A DNA stretch of 64,000 nt from Leifsonia sp. Root227 (GTDB taxonomy: Bacteria > Actinomycetota > Actinomycetes > Actinomycetales > Microbacteriaceae): contig NZ_LMIO01000004.1 of assembly GCF_001428745.1 (NCBI RefSeq), forward strand, positions 682,001-746,000. Reading direction: 5' to 3'. The position numbers and the translations under genes were made by a program. Below, piece after piece: positions 8,060 through 17,128 of the stretch; positions within the stretch are counted from its first letter, which is position 1, and each line of letters begins with the position of its first letter. The notes beneath the pieces were generated by a model. That model was not told the origin of the DNA, ran no database searches, and was given only the letters and a program-made list of their open reading frames with translations.

Positions 8060-9133
8060 GTGACAACGACGAGGACCGACACTCAGGTGGCGATCATCGG
8101 CGCTGGCCAGGCAGGCCTCGCTGTCGCATACTATCTTCGCCGGTTCGAGCTCACTCCCGGCGCCGATTTCATCGTGTTCGACCGCGGTCCCGTCACGGGC
8201 GGCGCGTGGCAGCACCGGTGGGATGCGCTCAAGCTCGGCAGCGCCCATCACGTCAACGATCTGCCCGGCATGGCGGAGCTCGGCATCAGCTTCGAGACCG
8301 CGGACAGATCCCTCCCCGCCAAGGACATCGTCGCCGGGTACTACCGGCGATACGAGGAGCACTTCGAGCTGGACGTGCAGCGGCCCGTCACCGTGACGAG
8401 CGTGTTCGACCGGGGAGCCGACCTGATCGTGCAGCACACGAACGGCGAGACGGGCGCGCGGATGGTGGTGAACGCATCCGGAACCTGGGGTGCGCCATTC
8501 GTGCCGTACTACCCGGGGATGAACGACTTCGCCGGGCGGCATGTGCACACGTCCGGCTACCTCGCGGCCGAGGAGTTCGCCGGGCAGTCCGTGGTGGTCG
8601 TCGGCGGCGGGACGTCGGCGATCGGCTTCCTGCTGGAGCTCGAGAACGTCGCGGCAGAGGTCGCGTGGGCGACCCGCAGGCCCGTCGAGTTCAAGGACGA
8701 GTCAGAGTTGACCATCGAGGGCGGCGTCGCGGCCGTCGCAGCGCAGGATGCTGCCGCGCGCGCAGGCGGGGCGCTCCCCAGCATCGTGAGCGGCACCGGC
8801 GTGCCGCGCACCAGGCGCATCGCTGCGGGGATCGAGCGCGGGCTGCTCGTCGAACGTCCCATGTTCGCCGCGATCGAGCGCGACGGCGTGCGCTGGCAGG
8901 ACGGTTCTTTCACGCGGGCGGACGCGATCGTCTGGGCGACGGGGTTCCGGCCGGAGCTGCGTCACCTGGCCCCGCTGAAGCTGCGCGAGAAGTCCGGCGG
9001 CTTGACCGTCGCCTCCGGAGCGTCGTGGCAGGACCCGCGCATCTTCCTCGCGGGATACGGGCCGCAGGCGAGCACCATCGGCGCCAACCGGGCAGGGCGC
9101 GTGATCGCCAGGCAGATCATGGCGCAGCTGTAG
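8060..9133 (+). CDS. FAD/NAD(P)-binding flavoprotein monooxygenase-like oxidoreductase
   Basis: The 357-residue protein has two dinucleotide-binding folds: an FAD site with AIIGAGQAGLAVAYYL at about residues 10-25, and an NAD(P) site with VVVVGGGTSAIGFLLEL near 177. The late motif IVWATGFRPELRHL is typical of YUC/CzcO-like flavoproteins. It lacks membrane segments and should be cytoplasmic; the substrate is unknown. The start is GTG. It stands alone, with a reverse-strand gene remnant overlapping its 3' end. Confidence 0.85.
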   Translation: MTTTRTDTQVAIIGAGQAGLAVAYYLRRFELTPGADFIVFDRGPVTGGAWQHRWDALKLGSAHHVNDLPGMAELGISFETADRSLPAKDIVAGYYRRYEEHFELDVQRPVTVTSVFDRGADLIVQHTNGETGARMVVNASGTWGAPFVPYYPGMNDFAGRHVHTSGYLAAEEFAGQSVVVVGGGTSAIGFLLELENVAAEVAWATRRPVEFKDESELTIEGGVAAVAAQDAAARAGGALPSIVSGTGVPRTRRIAAGIERGLLVERPMFAAIERDGVRWQDGSFTRADAIVWATGFRPELRHLAPLKLREKSGGLTVASGASWQDPRIFLAGYGPQASTIGANRAGRVIARQIMAQL

Positions 9134-9460
9134 GGTCGGCTCCCGCTGCTGCCTGTCCTGTCTGTCGCCTGGTCGAACGCTCGGACGACGCCACCACGAA
9201 CCCGAGGACCAGCACCGCCAGCAGCGTGCTCACCGCGGCTGGCGCGACCAGCGCGACGCCGATCAGGATGAGGGGAAGCGCGACGGCAGGGATCGCCCAG
9301 CGCAGCACCGAGCGCGCGCCTGGTCAGCTCCGGGGTGACGTTGGCGGTGAAGGTCAGATTGACCCACGACCACCACACCGAGGCGAACAGGGCGAGGAAC
9401 AGCAGCAGCGTGCCGAAGGTGGGCTCGTGAGACAGCCCGTGGGCGAGCGGGGCGCCTTCG
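9117..9460 (-). pseudogene. Remnant of an LtrA-like (low temperature requirement A) membrane protein gene
   Basis: Two reverse-strand fragments in different frames look like pieces of one LtrA-family protein. The first (about 9460-9315) reads HGLSHEPTFGTLLLFLALFA then VWWSWVNLTFTANVTP, matching the first transmembrane region of that family with its WWxW pattern. The second (about 9312-9117) contains a hydrophobic hairpin, LRWAIPAVALPLILIGVALV and a following helix, resembling the family's C-terminal end. Full members are near 380-400 residues; under 120 remain here, with the frame lost between the parts. Assignment is by recall of the family pattern, so moderate. Confidence 0.5.
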
Positions 9461-9546
9461 CGCCGACAGAGAAGTGGCCAGGAGCTGCCGCGCGCGATGG
9501 GGGATGCGCGGCGCCTCCTGGCCACTCGACAGGGGGAGCGGAGTGC

Positions 9547-11580
9547 TCAGCTCCTGGTCACGGCGCCTGCGTCGTCGACCGAGATGGCCACAGGCTCACC
9601 GGCGAACCGGAGGCCGGAGACCGCCATGGTGCCGACGCCGGGAACCGGTGCGACGTCGAGGGTGCCGGCCTGCGCGTCCGCGCGCAGCCCGAGGCGCGCG
9701 CCGAGCACCGCGACCGCGGCAGCAGCCGACCAGGCCTGCGGGCGGCAGGCCGCAGGGTACGGGATGGGCGTCGCCGTGTCCGTCGCCGCGTCGCCGGAGT
9801 GCAGCTCCGGCATCCGGTAGTCGAAGCCATCTGCTGCGGCGAGCAGTCCGCTCGCCAGCGCCTCCGCCTCCGCGGTGTGGCCGTCGCGGGCGAGCCCGGA
9901 GACGACGATGGCCGTGTCGTGCGCCCACACGGAGCCGCCGTGGTAGCTGAGCGGCCAGTATCCACCCGATGCCGACGACATCGTGCGCAGACCGTACCCG
10001 GAGTTCAGCTCGGGGCCGGCGAGGCGTCGCGCGACGAGCGCGGACTGCTCTGCGGTGAGGATGCCGGTTCCGAGCAGGTGTCCGATGTTGCTCGTCACCG
10101 TGTCGACCTTGCGCTTGGCGGAGTCGAGCGCGATCGCCGGGTACGCACCGGCGGGGTCGTCGATCCAGAACGACGCGGCGAACCGCTCCTTCAGGTCGGC
10201 GGCCCAGGCGCGCCACGCGTCTGCGCCTTCTCGCCCGAACGCCTCCAGCAGCTCGGCGCCGCCGACAGCGGCCTCGTAGGCGTACGCCTGCACCTCGCAG
10301 AGAGCGATGGGGCCGTCCGCGAGGGTGCCGTCGAGCCACTGGATGGAGTCGCCGGAGTCCTTCCAGCCCTGGTTGGCGAGGCCGTGGCCCGTGGTGTCGA
10401 CGTATTCGAGGAAGCCGTCGCCGTCGCTGTCGCCGTAGTCGCGCATCCACGCGAGTGCTGCTTCGAGGTGGGGGAGGAGAGCTTCGACCTCGCTGGCAGG
10501 CATGCCCCACTTCCACGCGTCGTGCAGCAGCGTGATCCACAGGGCGGTCGCATCCACGGTGCCGTAGTAGAGCGGGGGCAGCACGACGCCCTCGCCGGGG
10601 ATGGTCAGCGCGGCAGGGCGCAGCTCGTGCATGATCTTGCCCGGCTGCTCCGCCGTCTCGTTCACAGTCTGCGTGCCCTGCATGGAGGCGAGGACGCGGA
10701 GGGTGGACGCCGCGATGTCCGTGCCGAGCGGGAGCAGCATCCTGGCCGCCCAGATCGAGTCGCGCCCGAACAGGGTGAAGAACCAGGGGGCGCCGGCGGC
10801 GAGGAAGACGTCCTCCGGCCGGTCGGTGGTGGACATCCGGAGCGCCTGCAGGTCGGCCACGGCGCGCTGCAGCCAGGCGGCGAGGCGCGAGTCGCCCGTC
10901 GCCGCGGTGAAGGACGCCCAGTCAGGCGACGGTTCTGCGCCGGCGACCACGGCGGTCGGGTCGTCGACCTCGATGCGCCAGCTGAAGGTCGCGGCGCTGC
11001 GCGCGGGGATCTCGGCCGACCAGGTGAGGGTCGCCGATACGTCGTCGACCGCCACCTCCGACGCGGGGGCGACGACCGTCGCCGTGACGACGCCGGAGGT
11101 GAACGTCACCCCGTCAGAGGTGGCGATCGCGGCGATGGGATGCTCGCTCCCGCTCAGTCCGGCCTTCACCACCTGCATCGGGCTGAAGTCGGCGCGCAGC
11201 GCGACCTCGATGGTGGGGTGGACGGGCTCGGCGAGGGCGTTGCGCACGGTGATGGTCTCGGCCAGCGAACCGGCCACGACCTGCCTGGTGCGGTCGATGC
11301 GCACGCGCGGGTCGGCGGTGTGGTCGTCGATGGCGCGGGCGAGGGAGGTGAAGACGGCGGTCGCCGCATCCGGAGAACCTGTCGCGATGTGCTCTGGCAG
11401 AGCGCCGTCGATGGTGAGGCCGATGCCGCCGAGCACCCGGAGATCCGAGTGGTAGAAGCCGTGGATGCCCCGGCCGTCGACGGTGCCGTCCGCTGTCGAC
11501 CAGGCCTGGCTGGGAGCGGTGAGTACTACGACACTGTCGTGCAGTAGGGGTTGGAGCGGCTGGGTCATCGTGGCGTTCAC
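9547..11580 (-). CDS. Glycogen-debranching-like amylo-alpha-1,6-glucosidase family protein
   Basis: This 677-residue protein appears to be a cytoplasmic glycoside hydrolase acting on imported oligosaccharide. Residues about 1-210 match the GDE_N_bis domain (GRGIHGFYHSDLRVLGG, IRIDR-type segment VRIDRTRQVV). Residues about 250-600 form the six-hairpin catalytic fold with GAPWFFTLFGRDSIWAARML, LPHLEAALAWMRDYGDSDGD and GWKDSGDSIQW, where acidic catalytic residues are expected. It is the last gene of the reverse operon with a binding protein, two permeases and an S51 peptidase, which supports a carbohydrate role. Start GTG at 11580 overlaps the upstream stop (GTGA) after a GAGGAGG ribosome site; ATG 11568 is an alternative. 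Confidence 0.85.
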   Translation of the reverse strand: MNATMTQPLQPLLHDSVVVLTAPSQAWSTADGTVDGRGIHGFYHSDLRVLGGIGLTIDGALPEHIATGSPDAATAVFTSLARAIDDHTADPRVRIDRTRQVVAGSLAETITVRNALAEPVHPTIEVALRADFSPMQVVKAGLSGSEHPIAAIATSDGVTFTSGVVTATVVAPASEVAVDDVSATLTWSAEIPARSAATFSWRIEVDDPTAVVAGAEPSPDWASFTAATGDSRLAAWLQRAVADLQALRMSTTDRPEDVFLAAGAPWFFTLFGRDSIWAARMLLPLGTDIAASTLRVLASMQGTQTVNETAEQPGKIMHELRPAALTIPGEGVVLPPLYYGTVDATALWITLLHDAWKWGMPASEVEALLPHLEAALAWMRDYGDSDGDGFLEYVDTTGHGLANQGWKDSGDSIQWLDGTLADGPIALCEVQAYAYEAAVGGAELLEAFGREGADAWRAWAADLKERFAASFWIDDPAGAYPAIALDSAKRKVDTVTSNIGHLLGTGILTAEQSALVARRLAGPELNSGYGLRTMSSASGGYWPLSYHGGSVWAHDTAIVVSGLARDGHTAEAEALASGLLAAADGFDYRMPELHSGDAATDTATPIPYPAACRPQAWSAAAAVAVLGARLGLRADAQAGTLDVAPVPGVGTMAVSGLRFAGEPVAISVDDAGAVTRS

Positions 11581-12329
11581 GCCTCCTCGGAGTGGGGGTT
11601 GTCTGTGATGGTGGTGCTGAGCACGCGTGGCGTGATCCTGCTCTCGGTGTCGCGCTCGACGCGCCAGGCGAACTGGCCTGCACGCTCGGCGATCACGTCG
11701 ACGACGCTGGTTCCGGCGTAGACGATGCCGACCCCTTCGTCGAGGGCGTAGCCCTCCGGCAGTGTTCCTGCCGCCACGGCCGCCCGGTGGGCGACCCTGC
11801 GGTTCGGGTCGGAGTCGTAGTGGACGCCGAGAGACTCTGAGAGAAGGCCGAGGCCGTCAGGCACGGCGTCGATCTGCGGGCCGAAGGACGCTGTCGTGCC
11901 TCCGCTGTGCCAGCAGAGCGCCCCGGCGGAGCCCCCCGCGAGCACGACGCCCGCCTGCCAGGCCTCGCGGAAGACCGCATCCAGGCCGTGGGCGCGCCAG
12001 ACGGCGAGGAGGTTGACGAGGCTGCCTCCGCTCACCCACACCACGTCCTGGGAGAGGATGTGCGCGCGCACGTCGTCGACATTCGGGTGCGGGAACAGGC
12101 GCAGGTGGCTGGCATCGACACCGGCGAGGCGCGCTGCCTCGAGCTCGGTCCCCTCGATCTGCCGCTGGTCGCCGCCCGCGGTGTTGACGTGCACGACCCT
12201 CGGGCGCCGGCCCGACACGCGCGCGAGCTCGATCGCGTGCTCGATCAGCGGGCCGTACGCGGCGTCGGTCCAGGTTCCTGGTATGAGGCCGCCGCAGGTC
12301 GCGACGATGGTCGGTTCGGCGGCGGTCAC
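11577..12329 (-). CDS. Peptidase family S51 (dipeptidase E / cyanophycinase-like) protein
   Basis: The 250-residue cytoplasmic protein has the S51 nucleophile motif AGGSAGALCW with Ser134, preceded by the VWVSGGSLVNLL turn at about 98-108 and followed by a conserved-looking LGVHYDSDPNRR segment near 190. Peptidase E cleaves Asp-X dipeptides; cyanophycinase and related enzymes share the fold. Here the gene lies inside a sugar-transport operon (4-nt overlaps on both sides), so it might act on an amino-acid-linked sugar or on an isoaspartyl-type bond. Function beyond the family is inference. Confidence 0.82.
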   Translation of the reverse strand: MTAAEPTIVATCGGLIPGTWTDAAYGPLIEHAIELARVSGRRPRVVHVNTAGGDQRQIEGTELEAARLAGVDASHLRLFPHPNVDDVRAHILSQDVVWVSGGSLVNLLAVWRAHGLDAVFREAWQAGVVLAGGSAGALCWHSGGTTASFGPQIDAVPDGLGLLSESLGVHYDSDPNRRVAHRAAVAAGTLPEGYALDEGVGIVYAGTSVVDVIAERAGQFAWRVERDTESRITPRVLSTTITDNPHSEEA

Positions 12330-13252
12330 TCCTTCACCGCCCCCTCGCTGCTGTTCATGATGCGGCGCTGGAAGACGAAGAACAGCACGGCGACCGGGAT
12401 GGTCATGATGGCGGCAGCCGCGAGCTTGATCGGGTACTGGCTGCCCTGGCTGAGCTGCCCGCTCGCGAGCCCTGCGACGCCCTTGGTGAGGGTGGTCAGC
12501 GACGGGTCCTGCGTCGAGACGATGAAGTGCGCCAGCTCGTTCCAGGAACCCTGGAACGACAGGATGATGATCGTGATGAGCGCAGGGCGCGCCATCGGGA
12601 GCACGATCGACCAGAACACCCGGAAGGTGCCCGCGCCGTCGATGCGCGCCTGCTCCTCGACGCTCGCCGGGATGGACTCGAAGAAGTTCTTCATGATGAA
12701 GACGCCGGCCGCATCCGTCAGCAGCGGGATGATCATGCCGGCGTACGAGTCGTAGATGCCGAGCTGGTTGATCACCAGGAACTTCGGGATGAGCAGCACG
12801 ACGACGGGAACGGACATCACGGCGACGAGGGATGCGAACACCACGCCACGGCCCCGGAAGTGCAGGCGGGCGAGAGCGTAGCCGGCGAGCGAATTGAAGA
12901 ACACGCGTCCCGCTGTGACGAACAGCGTGACGATGATCGAGTTCTTGAACCAGGTGGGGAAGTCGGAGTTGATGAACAGCTTCGTGTACGCGGCGGTCGT
13001 CCAGGTCTCCGGGATCAGCGACACCGGATTGGCTGTGGCGTCCGCATCCGTCTTGAACGAGGTGGCGAGCTGGATGAGGAACGGTGCGATGTAGATGATC
13101 GCGAGGACGACGAGGATCGCGTACGTGATCGACGACGCCACGACGACGCCGGTCGACCGCTGCCTGCGGGGGCTGACGGGAGGCTGAGCGTTGGCGAGCG
13201 CGCCGACCGCGATGGTGTTCGCCGTCTGGGAGGCGGTGGGGCCGATGGTCAT
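12326..13252 (-). CDS. Carbohydrate ABC transporter permease (MalG type)
   Basis: The 308-residue inner-membrane permease has six predicted helices and the CUT1 EAA loop EEQARIDGAGTFRVFWSIVL near residue 210. The first roughly 35 residues are a cytosolic tail. The start chosen is the ATG at 13252, which overlaps the stop of the partner permease by 4 nt (ATGA); longer upstream readings in this frame run through that gene and are not real. It should work with the MalF-type permease and lipoprotein encoded upstream, and with an ATPase encoded elsewhere, since none is present in the operon. Confidence 0.92.
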   Translation of the reverse strand: MTIGPTASQTANTIAVGALANAQPPVSPRRQRSTGVVVASSITYAILVVLAIIYIAPFLIQLATSFKTDADATANPVSLIPETWTTAAYTKLFINSDFPTWFKNSIIVTLFVTAGRVFFNSLAGYALARLHFRGRGVVFASLVAVMSVPVVVLLIPKFLVINQLGIYDSYAGMIIPLLTDAAGVFIMKNFFESIPASVEEQARIDGAGTFRVFWSIVLPMARPALITIIILSFQGSWNELAHFIVSTQDPSLTTLTKGVAGLASGQLSQGSQYPIKLAAAAIMTIPVAVLFFVFQRRIMNSSEGAVKE

Positions 13253-14379
13253 CGGAGGGCTCCCTTGCTGTCGGCGCTGTCCGTGCGTGCTTCGTCCGCC
13301 GCCGTGATCGACGGCTGGTAGAGGCGCATCCGGCGCTTGGAGACGCCGCGCTCGCGCAGCACCCAGCGCTGGAAGATCGTGAAGACCACGATGATGACGA
13401 ACAGGATGAACGCTATGGCCGCGCCCTGTCCCCAGTCCTGGTCGATGAACGAGCTCTTGTACGAAAGGAACGCGGGGGTCAGCGTCGTCTTGCCCGGTGC
13501 GCCTCGTGTGCCGGTGTAGATGGCGTCGAAGACCTGCCAGCAGCCGATCAGCCCGAGGGTGAGCACCGTGAACAGGGTCGGGCGGAGCTGCGGGAGCGTG
13601 ATGCGCCAGAAGCGCTGCCAGCCGTTCGCGCCGTCCATCATCGCGGCCTCCGTGATGTCGCCGCCGAGGTTCTGCAGGGCGGCGATGAAGAGCAGCATGA
13701 AGGTGCCGCTCGTGGTGAAGACGGCCATGATGACGAACGCGGTCATGGCGACGGACGGGCCGCCCAGCCAGTCCCACCAGGAGACGCCGAGCAGGGTGTT
13801 CTGGGTGAGAGCGCTCGGGCCGTTCTTCACGCCGAACAGGGCGAGGAAGTTGTGGACGATCCCGCTGGGGTCGTTGAACCAGTTGGGTCCGTTGATCCCG
13901 AACCAGGAGAGCACCTTGTTGACGGCGCCGCTGGTGCTGAACAGGAACAGCCAGAGCACCGTGATCGCCACGGAGCTGGTGACCGAGGGGAAGTAGAAGG
14001 CGGTGCGGAAGAAGCCGCGGCCGCGGAGGATCGCCCGGTTGACGAGCACGGCCAGCCCGAGGGCGACGGCCGTCTGGATGGGGACCACGAGAACCACGTA
14101 CCAGGCGTTGTTCTTCAGGGACATGCCGAAGTCCTGCTCGGCCAGCCCGCCCCCGGAGAGGATCGCCGAGTAGTTGTCGAAGCCGACGAAGTTCACGCCG
14201 GAGGAGAAGGGGCTGCCCCTGCCTCCCCAGTCGGAGAAGCTCACCCACAGTGCCATGAGCACGGGGACGACGAGGAAGACCCCCAGGAGGATGATGACCG
14301 GGGCGGTGAACAACCACCCCGAGGCGGCCTCGCCGCGCCGGATTCCGGAACGGCGAGACCGACTCGTGGTTTTCGACAT
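13249..14379 (-). CDS. Carbohydrate ABC transporter permease (MalF type)
   Basis: This 376-residue permease has an N-terminal helix at about residues 25-45 and a six-helix core. The CUT1 EAA motif appears as ITEAAMMDGANGWQRFWRIT near residue 255. A long periplasmic-side loop with SWFGINGPNWFNDPSG and nearby residues sits between early helices, as in MalF-like proteins. It follows the binding-protein gene by 17 nt and is coupled to the second permease. A short basic tail (MSKTTSRSRRSGIRRG) leads the protein. Confidence 0.92.
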   Translation of the reverse strand: MSKTTSRSRRSGIRRGEAASGWLFTAPVIILLGVFLVVPVLMALWVSFSDWGGRGSPFSSGVNFVGFDNYSAILSGGGLAEQDFGMSLKNNAWYVVLVVPIQTAVALGLAVLVNRAILRGRGFFRTAFYFPSVTSSVAITVLWLFLFSTSGAVNKVLSWFGINGPNWFNDPSGIVHNFLALFGVKNGPSALTQNTLLGVSWWDWLGGPSVAMTAFVIMAVFTTSGTFMLLFIAALQNLGGDITEAAMMDGANGWQRFWRITLPQLRPTLFTVLTLGLIGCWQVFDAIYTGTRGAPGKTTLTPAFLSYKSSFIDQDWGQGAAIAFILFVIIVVFTIFQRWVLRERGVSKRRMRLYQPSITAADEARTDSADSKGALR

Positions 14380-14396
14380 TGTTCTCTGCTCTCCCG

Positions 14397-15653
14397 CTAC
14401 TTCAGGAGCGCTTCGAGGTTCTTCTGCGTCGCATCCAGGATCGTCTTCGGGTCACCCGTCGCCAGCGATTCCAGCTTGCTGTTGAGGTCGGTGACCACGT
14501 CGGCCGAACCCTTGGCGGTCGGAACGCCCTTGGCGTAATCCGCCGCGCTCAGGAACGGGACGAGTTCGGGGTTGGCCGACTTCCACGCGTCTGCGGCCGA
14601 CTTGATCGACGGCATCGGGCCGAACGCCTTGGAGAAGGCGAGCTGGTCGTCCTTGCTGGTCAGCTTCTGGACGAGCTTCAGCGCTGCGGCCTGGTTGGGG
14701 CTGTCAGCTGCGATGCCCCAGCAGTTGGTGAACTGCAGCGTGCCCTTGCCCGCCGGACCCTCTGGGAGCTCTGCGACCTTGTACTTGACGTTCGGGAAGT
14801 CCGACTTGAGGGCGCCGGTGATCCAGTTGCCCTCGATGGTCATCGCGGCGAGACCCTTGCCGAACGCCTCGCCGCCCCAGCCTGCGCCGAGGTCCTTCGC
14901 GTACTTGAGGTCGCCGTCGTTGAGGAGCGTCTTCACGTAGTCGAGCGCCTTGACGTTCGCGTCGCTGTTCGCGGTCGCCTTGGTGCTGTCCTCGTTCATC
15001 AGGTTGCCGCCCGCCTGGGTCATGAACGACCCGATGCGCGCGTACTCGCCGGAGATGCCGAGCCCGACGTGGCCGGCGCCAGTCAGCTTCTTCGCGACGG
15101 CCTGGAGCTGATCCCACGTCTTCGGGATGTCGCTGTCCGTGAGGCCGGCAGCCGACCACATGTCGGTGTTGATGATGAGCTGCAGCGTGGAGAAGTCCTT
15201 CGGCGCGCAGTAGAACTTGCCGTCGTATGTGAAGGACTTGACCAGGCTCGGGTAGAAGTCGCTCTTGTTGGAGAGCTGGTCGCCGTACGCGAGGAGCGAG
15301 CCGTTGGACGCGTACCCGGCCAGCGCATCCGTGGACAGGTAGAAGACATCGGCAGGCTTCTTCGCCGCGAAGCCCTGCGAGAGCTGCTGGTTGAGGTCGC
15401 TGGCGGCGATCACCGACGCCTTGGTGCCGTCGCTCGTGGACCAGTCGGACACGGCCGACTTGACCGCGGCGGTCTCTGCGTCGCCTGACGAGCCGATCAT
15501 GACGGTCAGAGCTTTGTCGGACGACGTGAGCTTGCCGGAAGCCCCGTCGCTGCTCCCGCTGCCGCTGAAGCCGGAGCCGCAGGCGGTGAGGGCAAGGGCG
15601 GTCGCGACGGCGACAGCGCCGCCGGCGAGCCACCGGTGTGTTGGTCGTTGCAT
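14397..15653 (-). CDS. Extracellular sugar-binding lipoprotein of CUT1 ABC transporter
   Basis: The 418-residue protein captures the sugar outside the cell. It has a lipoprotein signal peptide ending in the lipobox ALTACGSG (Cys near residue 24), a Ser/Gly linker and a type 1 extracellular solute-binding fold: EQLSNKSDFYPSL-type and WDQLQAVAKKLTGAG segments, plus AMTIEGNWITGALKSDFPN, typical of SBP_bac_1. The ATG at 15653 has an AAGGAG ribosome site 6 nt upstream, which fixes the start over a longer reading. It is the first gene of the reverse operon, facing the LacI regulator. Confidence 0.92.
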   Translation of the reverse strand: MQRPTHRWLAGGAVAVATALALTACGSGFSGSGSSDGASGKLTSSDKALTVMIGSSGDAETAAVKSAVSDWSTSDGTKASVIAASDLNQQLSQGFAAKKPADVFYLSTDALAGYASNGSLLAYGDQLSNKSDFYPSLVKSFTYDGKFYCAPKDFSTLQLIINTDMWSAAGLTDSDIPKTWDQLQAVAKKLTGAGHVGLGISGEYARIGSFMTQAGGNLMNEDSTKATANSDANVKALDYVKTLLNDGDLKYAKDLGAGWGGEAFGKGLAAMTIEGNWITGALKSDFPNVKYKVAELPEGPAGKGTLQFTNCWGIAADSPNQAAALKLVQKLTSKDDQLAFSKAFGPMPSIKSAADAWKSANPELVPFLSAADYAKGVPTAKGSADVVTDLNSKLESLATGDPKTILDATQKNLEALLK

Positions 15654-15873
15654 TGTTTTCTCCTTGGTGTGAGTGTGCCCGTCATCGGACACACAGGGGT
15701 TACGTCGGCGAAGTCGTGGGCGCGGGGAGAGCGTTCGTGCGAACGGTGCGGTGCGCGGGTGCTGCACCGTCGGTTGGGCACGAGTCATGCGCGGTGCGGG
15801 TGCGTGCGGACGGGAGGGAGGGACGCGGCGCGATCGGCGCTGGCATCGGACCTCCTCTGGTCGGTACGGCGGG

Positions 15874-15922
15874 TTTGATCGATCATATTTTGTGCTGCTA
15901 AGTTATGTTTTGAACGATCAAA
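15874..15922. promoter_or_regulatory. Two palindromic operators between the sugar operon and its LacI regulator
   Basis: The 358-bp gap 15654-16011 holds no gene. It contains two related 14-bp palindromes, TTTGATCGATCATA (15874-15887) and TTTGAACGATCAAA (15909-15922), with the consensus TTTGATCGATCAAA and centres exactly 35 bp apart. Central CG in a near-perfect palindrome is typical of LacI-family sites. Their location suggests that the 16012 regulator controls the divergent transport operon and probably itself. The rest of the gap is GC-rich with nothing recognised. Confidence 0.65.
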
Positions 15923-16011
15923 TCGGGGTGCTGCCAAGATAACCATGGGCCCCGCGACGTGTCAAGCGGACCCCGCGCTAGGGTCTTATCCAGTCGACGG
16001 AGAGGAGAGAC

Positions 16012-17091
16012 ATGGGTGCACAGCCCACGGTCAGCGATGTCGCAGACATCGCCGGCGTCTCCCGCCAGACCGTCTCCAACGTCCTCAACTCCCCGCAGCT
16101 CGTGCGCCCGGAGACCAGGGAGCGCGTCCAGGCGGCGATCACCGAACTGGGCTACCGCCCGCACGCCTCCGCCAGGCGGCTGCGCACCCAGAAGAGCTCC
16201 ACCATCGGCATCCGCCTCGACCCGATCACCACGGACGGCATCTCCGGCAGCATCCTGGATCGCTTCCTTCACGCCCTCACCGAGCAGGCCGACCGGATGA
16301 ACCTGCGCGTCCTCCTCTTCACGGCGTCCGGACCGGAGGACGAGATCGAGCAGTTCCGCCGTCTCAGCGAAGGGGCGGACGTGGATGCGTTCGTGCTCAC
16401 CTCCACCTTCCACGGCGACCCGCGCACCGAGTGGCTGATCGAGCACGGCCAGTCGTTCGTCACATTCGGGCGGCCGTGGGGCATCGACGACATGACGGAC
16501 CCGCAGCACCTCTGGGTCGACGTCGACGGCTCGTCCGGCCTCCGCGACGCCACCCGCTACCTGCTCGGCACCGGCGCGCGTCGCATCGGATACGTCGGCT
16601 GGCCGAGCGGCTCAGGCACGGGAGACGATCGCCGCCGCGGCTGGCTGGAGGCGATGCGGGACGGCAGTGGCCTCTCCGACGACAAGATCGCCTCCCTCGA
16701 AGCCGACGCGGAAGACGGCGTCACCTTCGGCGCGGACGCGATGCGCCGCCTCGAACGCTCAGCGGGCACCGTGGATGCGGTGGTCTGCGCCAGCGACTCG
16801 CTCGCCCTCGGTGCGCTGATGGCGACGGCCGGCCGCATCCAGGTGGTCGGTTACGACAACACCCCGGTCGCGGCGTCCCTCGGCTTCTCGAGCGTCGAGC
16901 AGCCGCTCGACGAGGTGGCGGCCGGCGTGCTCGACCTGCTGACGGGCACGCACGGCGGCCGCGTGCATCCAGGGTCGGCGACGGCGGACCCGATGCACAG
17001 GCTGGTCGCCCCGCGCCTGGTGGTGCGCGACGGGCCGACCGTGATCGCGGCGGCGCGGGACAGGGCGCGCGGCGACGTCGCAGCATCCTGA
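16012..17091 (+). CDS. LacI-family transcriptional repressor of the adjacent sugar operon
   Basis: The 359-residue protein has an N-terminal LacI HTH (VSDVADIAGVSRQTVSNVLN, residues about 6-25, then the hinge helix ASARRLRTQKSS) and a periplasmic-binding-like effector domain (IGIRLDPITTDG, VCASDSLALGALMA, VVGYDNTPVA). It has an AGAGGAGA ribosome site and an ATG start. It is divergent from the CUT1 operon and two LacI-like operators lie between them, so it most likely represses that operon until the sugar or a derivative binds. Confidence 0.9.
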   Translation: MGAQPTVSDVADIAGVSRQTVSNVLNSPQLVRPETRERVQAAITELGYRPHASARRLRTQKSSTIGIRLDPITTDGISGSILDRFLHALTEQADRMNLRVLLFTASGPEDEIEQFRRLSEGADVDAFVLTSTFHGDPRTEWLIEHGQSFVTFGRPWGIDDMTDPQHLWVDVDGSSGLRDATRYLLGTGARRIGYVGWPSGSGTGDDRRRGWLEAMRDGSGLSDDKIASLEADAEDGVTFGADAMRRLERSAGTVDAVVCASDSLALGALMATAGRIQVVGYDNTPVAASLGFSSVEQPLDEVAAGVLDLLTGTHGGRVHPGSATADPMHRLVAPRLVVRDGPTVIAAARDRARGDVAAS

Positions 17092-17128
17092 AATGCGTTT
17101 GTAACGCTCTGTCGGCGACACTGGAGGT

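Noticed and set aside
8005..11547. Very long open frame on the plus strand opposite the debranching enzyme gene
   Set aside because: Composition is Arg/Ala/Gly-rich without domains, and it runs antisense to well-supported genes; high GC makes such shadow frames common.
13253..14317. Upstream extension of the MalG-type permease through the MalF-type gene
   Set aside because: The extension is out-of-frame reading of the neighbouring permease; ATG 13252 with ATGA coupling is the sensible start.
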